Shown here: positions 7,201 through 8,033 of the stretch, in pieces
Position numbering within the stretch: position 1 is the first letter of the stretch
Layout: each line of letters opens with the position of its first letter
Assembly: GCA_046757585.1 (NCBI GenBank)
Contig: JBHHYR010000185.1
Coordinates: 1 to 8,033, forward strand
Length of the DNA: 8,033 bases
Direction of reading: 5' to 3'
Origin: JBHHYR01 sp046757585
GTDB taxonomy: Bacteria > Desulfobacterota > Binatia > HRBIN30
Position numbers and translations under genes: made by a program
The notes under the pieces: model-generated
What the model was told of the DNA's origin: nothing
The model's database searches: none
Seen by the model: the letters and a program-made list of their open reading frames with translations, nothing else

Positions 7201-8033
7201 GCGGGCGGCGTTGCCGTGAACATCACAGCGGACCCCGCCGGCCGTTGTCTCGTGGCCGCGAGCTTCGATGACACTGGGGCGGCGATGGTGACGATCACAG
7301 TCCCCGAAGGGCAGAACCGCGCGAACTTCGCGGCCAAAGGAGTGTTCACCACGCAGGAGGACGAGGAAGGGGAATGCCGGATCGTTGCCACGGCGCCGAA
7401 CTTCCTCGACGGCGACAAGACGCTGCTTGTGAAACGACCAGCATTGGCCATCCGCGGGTTGTCCGCGAACCAAATGGCCTTCGGGCGGCACGACGAGTTC
7501 GTGGTTGATGTCGGTGTTCCGGATGATCGTGGCCGGCGGCTGCGGATCCGGCAACCCGTCGACAACATTTTGAACGCTCCGCTGCCCGTCACGGTGTGCA
7601 GCAGCGATCCGAACGTTGGGACCATCGACGGTGGCATGTGCGCCACCCGCCTCATTCAGCCTCAAGCATCCTCGACCGACCGGTTCGCGTTCGAGCCGCA
7701 GAACCAGGGAACGACGCTGGTGCAGGCGACCTCCCCCGGCATCATCGTGGTCCGGATTGACGCAGACTCGGCCGACGTGGAGGTGAAAAATGCCGCGCTC
7801 AACCTGATCGGCCCGGCTGACCTGGGCCTGAACCTGCAAGACAGCTACCGCGCCGTGTTCAGCAAAGCTCCCCCGGATGGGACCACGGTCACGGTGACAG
7901 TGGAAAACGTGCCCCCACCGCCCGTCGGCGTACCGCCCATTACTGCGGCGACCTGCGGCCTGGGCAGCAGCGAAAACGACGACACGCCGGAACTGTCGCT
8001 CGTGCTGCCAGTTCCCAACGGCCGTTCACGCGT
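4228..8033 (+). CDS. Giant secreted/surface protein of tandem paired Ig-like domains (C-terminus beyond window)
   Basis: 1268 codons are visible with no stop before the edge. The N-terminus (MAQRRIGLGSGR, then hydrophobic ASLVFVITAAFAVAVGAA to about residue 30) looks like a Sec signal peptide or signal anchor, so the rest should be outside the cytoplasm. From residue 45 the protein is a run of two alternating domain types. Type A (starts near 45, 276, 501, 743, 966, 1191) begins 'L.I.GP..lGagLQD.Y...L' and ends 'vPeG..ra.FvvqG...C.v.A.a'. Type B (starts near 151, 382, 611, 848, 1073) begins 'LrIRdL', then 'FFVEVGVP', 'lr.VQ..rKg', 'vtvCSsd..vGTIv' and 'F.P...G...V.vtaPGF'. Both are all-beta, Gly/Thr/Val-rich and Ig-like. 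They resemble, from memory, bacterial Ig-like domains with 'vGkgLQ', 'PAPAGGltVTLTS' and 'VPAGstsatF' motifs. All 19 cysteines sit at the canonical A and B positions. No catalytic motif, anchor, autotransporter or sorting signal is visible; those would be at the C-terminus. Adhesin, S-layer-like or fibre protein are options; function unknown. Confidence 0.85.
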   Translation, partial: MAQRRIGLGSGRASLVFVITAAFAVAVGAARLLQLPPAVAVINTITLTGPAAIGAGLQDVYRLELSEAAPVGGVDVLLETPPGASCVLAPTEAVQGGASLTVSVPPGKRRASFVVQSEGVTLPQSCDVTASAVGWTVDPNMLAVTIVQGRLRIRRLVRSIGTFAAPDPFFVEVGVPTAGPKGLRRVQRLSKGTGDVVVTACSDAPAIGTIVDRFGNDGGNDGCEDTVILSPYARSVPGDIQFAPVSGDPNDNPLVSVTAPGFSGDNQDVSVRDPAVTLRGPETIGRDLQAGYTATLSEPAPADLTITISVPADDASDCLVAETGQSFGAQSIQRVIPAGRFRAEFVVQGATVTPEGDPCDVQVDAGTFGTDTISIDVVEPGLRIRDLSSTVGVFDGREGFFVELGVPNPGDRRLDAVQALRKGTAAAPTAPLEVMVVGDNAGTGTIVGSPALVYPGSSRTVPNDLAFVPVSPGAVRVRASALGFVTTDRGDKDVVVAAATLKIAGRSLLGSGLQDDYTVRLVSASGHPDTVVTVESLTPDVCLVAPTRNTEGVAPGDPDYPVTRLIRANDFSADFVVSAASGRPDATCAIHAAAPAFEPADFTITLKEPGIQIRDLRRTVAVDAENEPFFVEVGVPNADGTALRFVQQVRKDATATPVVATVCSSDRTVGTIVDVTNVDNGNDGCEAAEVLQTFTRTVPGALKFQPIGVGSTMVDVTAPGFRTMSRKGRVEVEVVVATASASVRLAVPERVGSGLQVTASVKLQQRAGAGGVPVTLTVGPSSACLLAPDPFTEATGTALSLVIPEGSRRTDFVIAALEGLDEVTCTLTATSPGRVGDEREVTVQQPALQLHDLPSSTTTATFQLDFGVQIGVPTASLKRLAAVQAVRIGGVAVPVTVCSDDPSTGMIAGADAISGCLTKNINPGESEVTFTLLIKGLGMPTVFIKEDTVPVTNRSVKKVTIGTAAIGIRGPGVLGAGLQDTFVVVLGDTAPAGGVAVNITADPAGRCLVAASFDDTGAAMVTITVPEGQNRANFAAKGVFTTQEDEEGECRIVATAPNFLDGDKTLLVKRPALAIRGLSANQMAFGRHDEFVVDVGVPDDRGRRLRIRQPVDNILNAPLPVTVCSSDPNVGTIDGGMCATRLIQPQASSTDRFAFEPQNQGTTLVQATSPGIIVVRIDADSADVEVKNAALNLIGPADLGLNLQDSYRAVFSKAPPDGTTVTVTVENVPPPPVGVPPITAATCGLGSSENDDTPELSLVLPVPNGRSR
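4360..8033 (+). repeat. Tandem protein-level repeat array: five complete A-B modules plus part of a sixth
   Basis: Module 1 spans 4360-5052 (231 aa), module 2 5053-5727 (225), module 3 5728-6453 (242), module 4 6454-7122 (223), module 5 7123-7797 (225), and the partial module 6 runs from 7798 to the edge. Each pairs an A domain (~105-115 aa) with a B domain (~115-130 aa). The repeats are clear in protein but well diverged in DNA, with only short blocks such as gtcgaggtcggtgt (4739-4752 and 6119-6132) still the same. That argues for old duplications held by selection rather than a recent expansion. Module 3 is longer because of extra residues in A3 between its two cysteines and in B3 before its second cysteine. 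Confidence 0.88.

Noticed and set aside
6339..7655. A 438-codon open frame on the minus strand inside the giant gene, and similar ones at 4947-5702 and 5638-6522
   Set aside because: Composition is Ser/Thr/Pro/Arg-rich and periodic only because the opposite-strand repeats are periodic. The plus frame shows real domain structure.
4360..8033. CRISPR or recent DNA tandem repeat
   Set aside because: Repetition is at protein level with long, diverged units of about 670-730 bp; there are no short identical repeats with regular spacers.

Overview
The window is GC-rich and gene-dense, with four genes at one end and a single very long gene filling most of the other half. It looks like a chromosomal segment of a Gram-negative-type, hopanoid-producing bacterium. 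The best evidence is a gene recognisable as the hopanoid C-3 methylase HpnR, an enzyme known from methanotrophic Gammaproteobacteria, some acetic acid bacteria and several uncultured GC-rich soil and groundwater lineages. The taxonomy cannot be fixed further from sequence alone. No rRNA, complete tRNA, CRISPR array, transposase or phage gene was seen.

Layout. (1) 1-676, minus strand: the first ~225 codons of mfd (transcription-repair coupling factor), cut by the left edge. (2) 677-942: a divergent intergenic region with one candidate sigma70-type promoter in each direction. (3) 943-3814, plus strand: a co-directional trio of hpnR (B12-binding radical SAM), a 112-aa TPR protein, and a CDF-family zinc/divalent cation exporter, with gaps of 91 and 63 bp. 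(4) 3815-4227: a 413-bp gene-free stretch holding a ~169-bp MITE-like palindromic element with 23-bp imperfect terminal inverted repeats and CTAG ends. Just before it lies a short minus-strand sequence resembling the 3' end of a tRNA, and after it the leader of the next gene. (5) 4228 to the right edge: the first 1268 codons of a giant exported or surface protein built from tandem ~225-240-aa modules.

Working together. hpnR and the TPR gene are close enough to be co-transcribed, perhaps with the CDF gene, but no other hopanoid gene is visible, so hpnR stands apart from any squalene/hopene cluster. The giant protein is the most unusual object. Each module pairs an A-type and a B-type Ig-like/beta-sandwich domain. 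All 19 cysteines in the visible part fall at four canonical module positions, and one domain (B2) lacks both of its cysteines together, as expected if they form a disulfide. This points to a rigid, disulfide-stapled extracytoplasmic fibre or adhesin. Its function, anchor and full length lie beyond the window.
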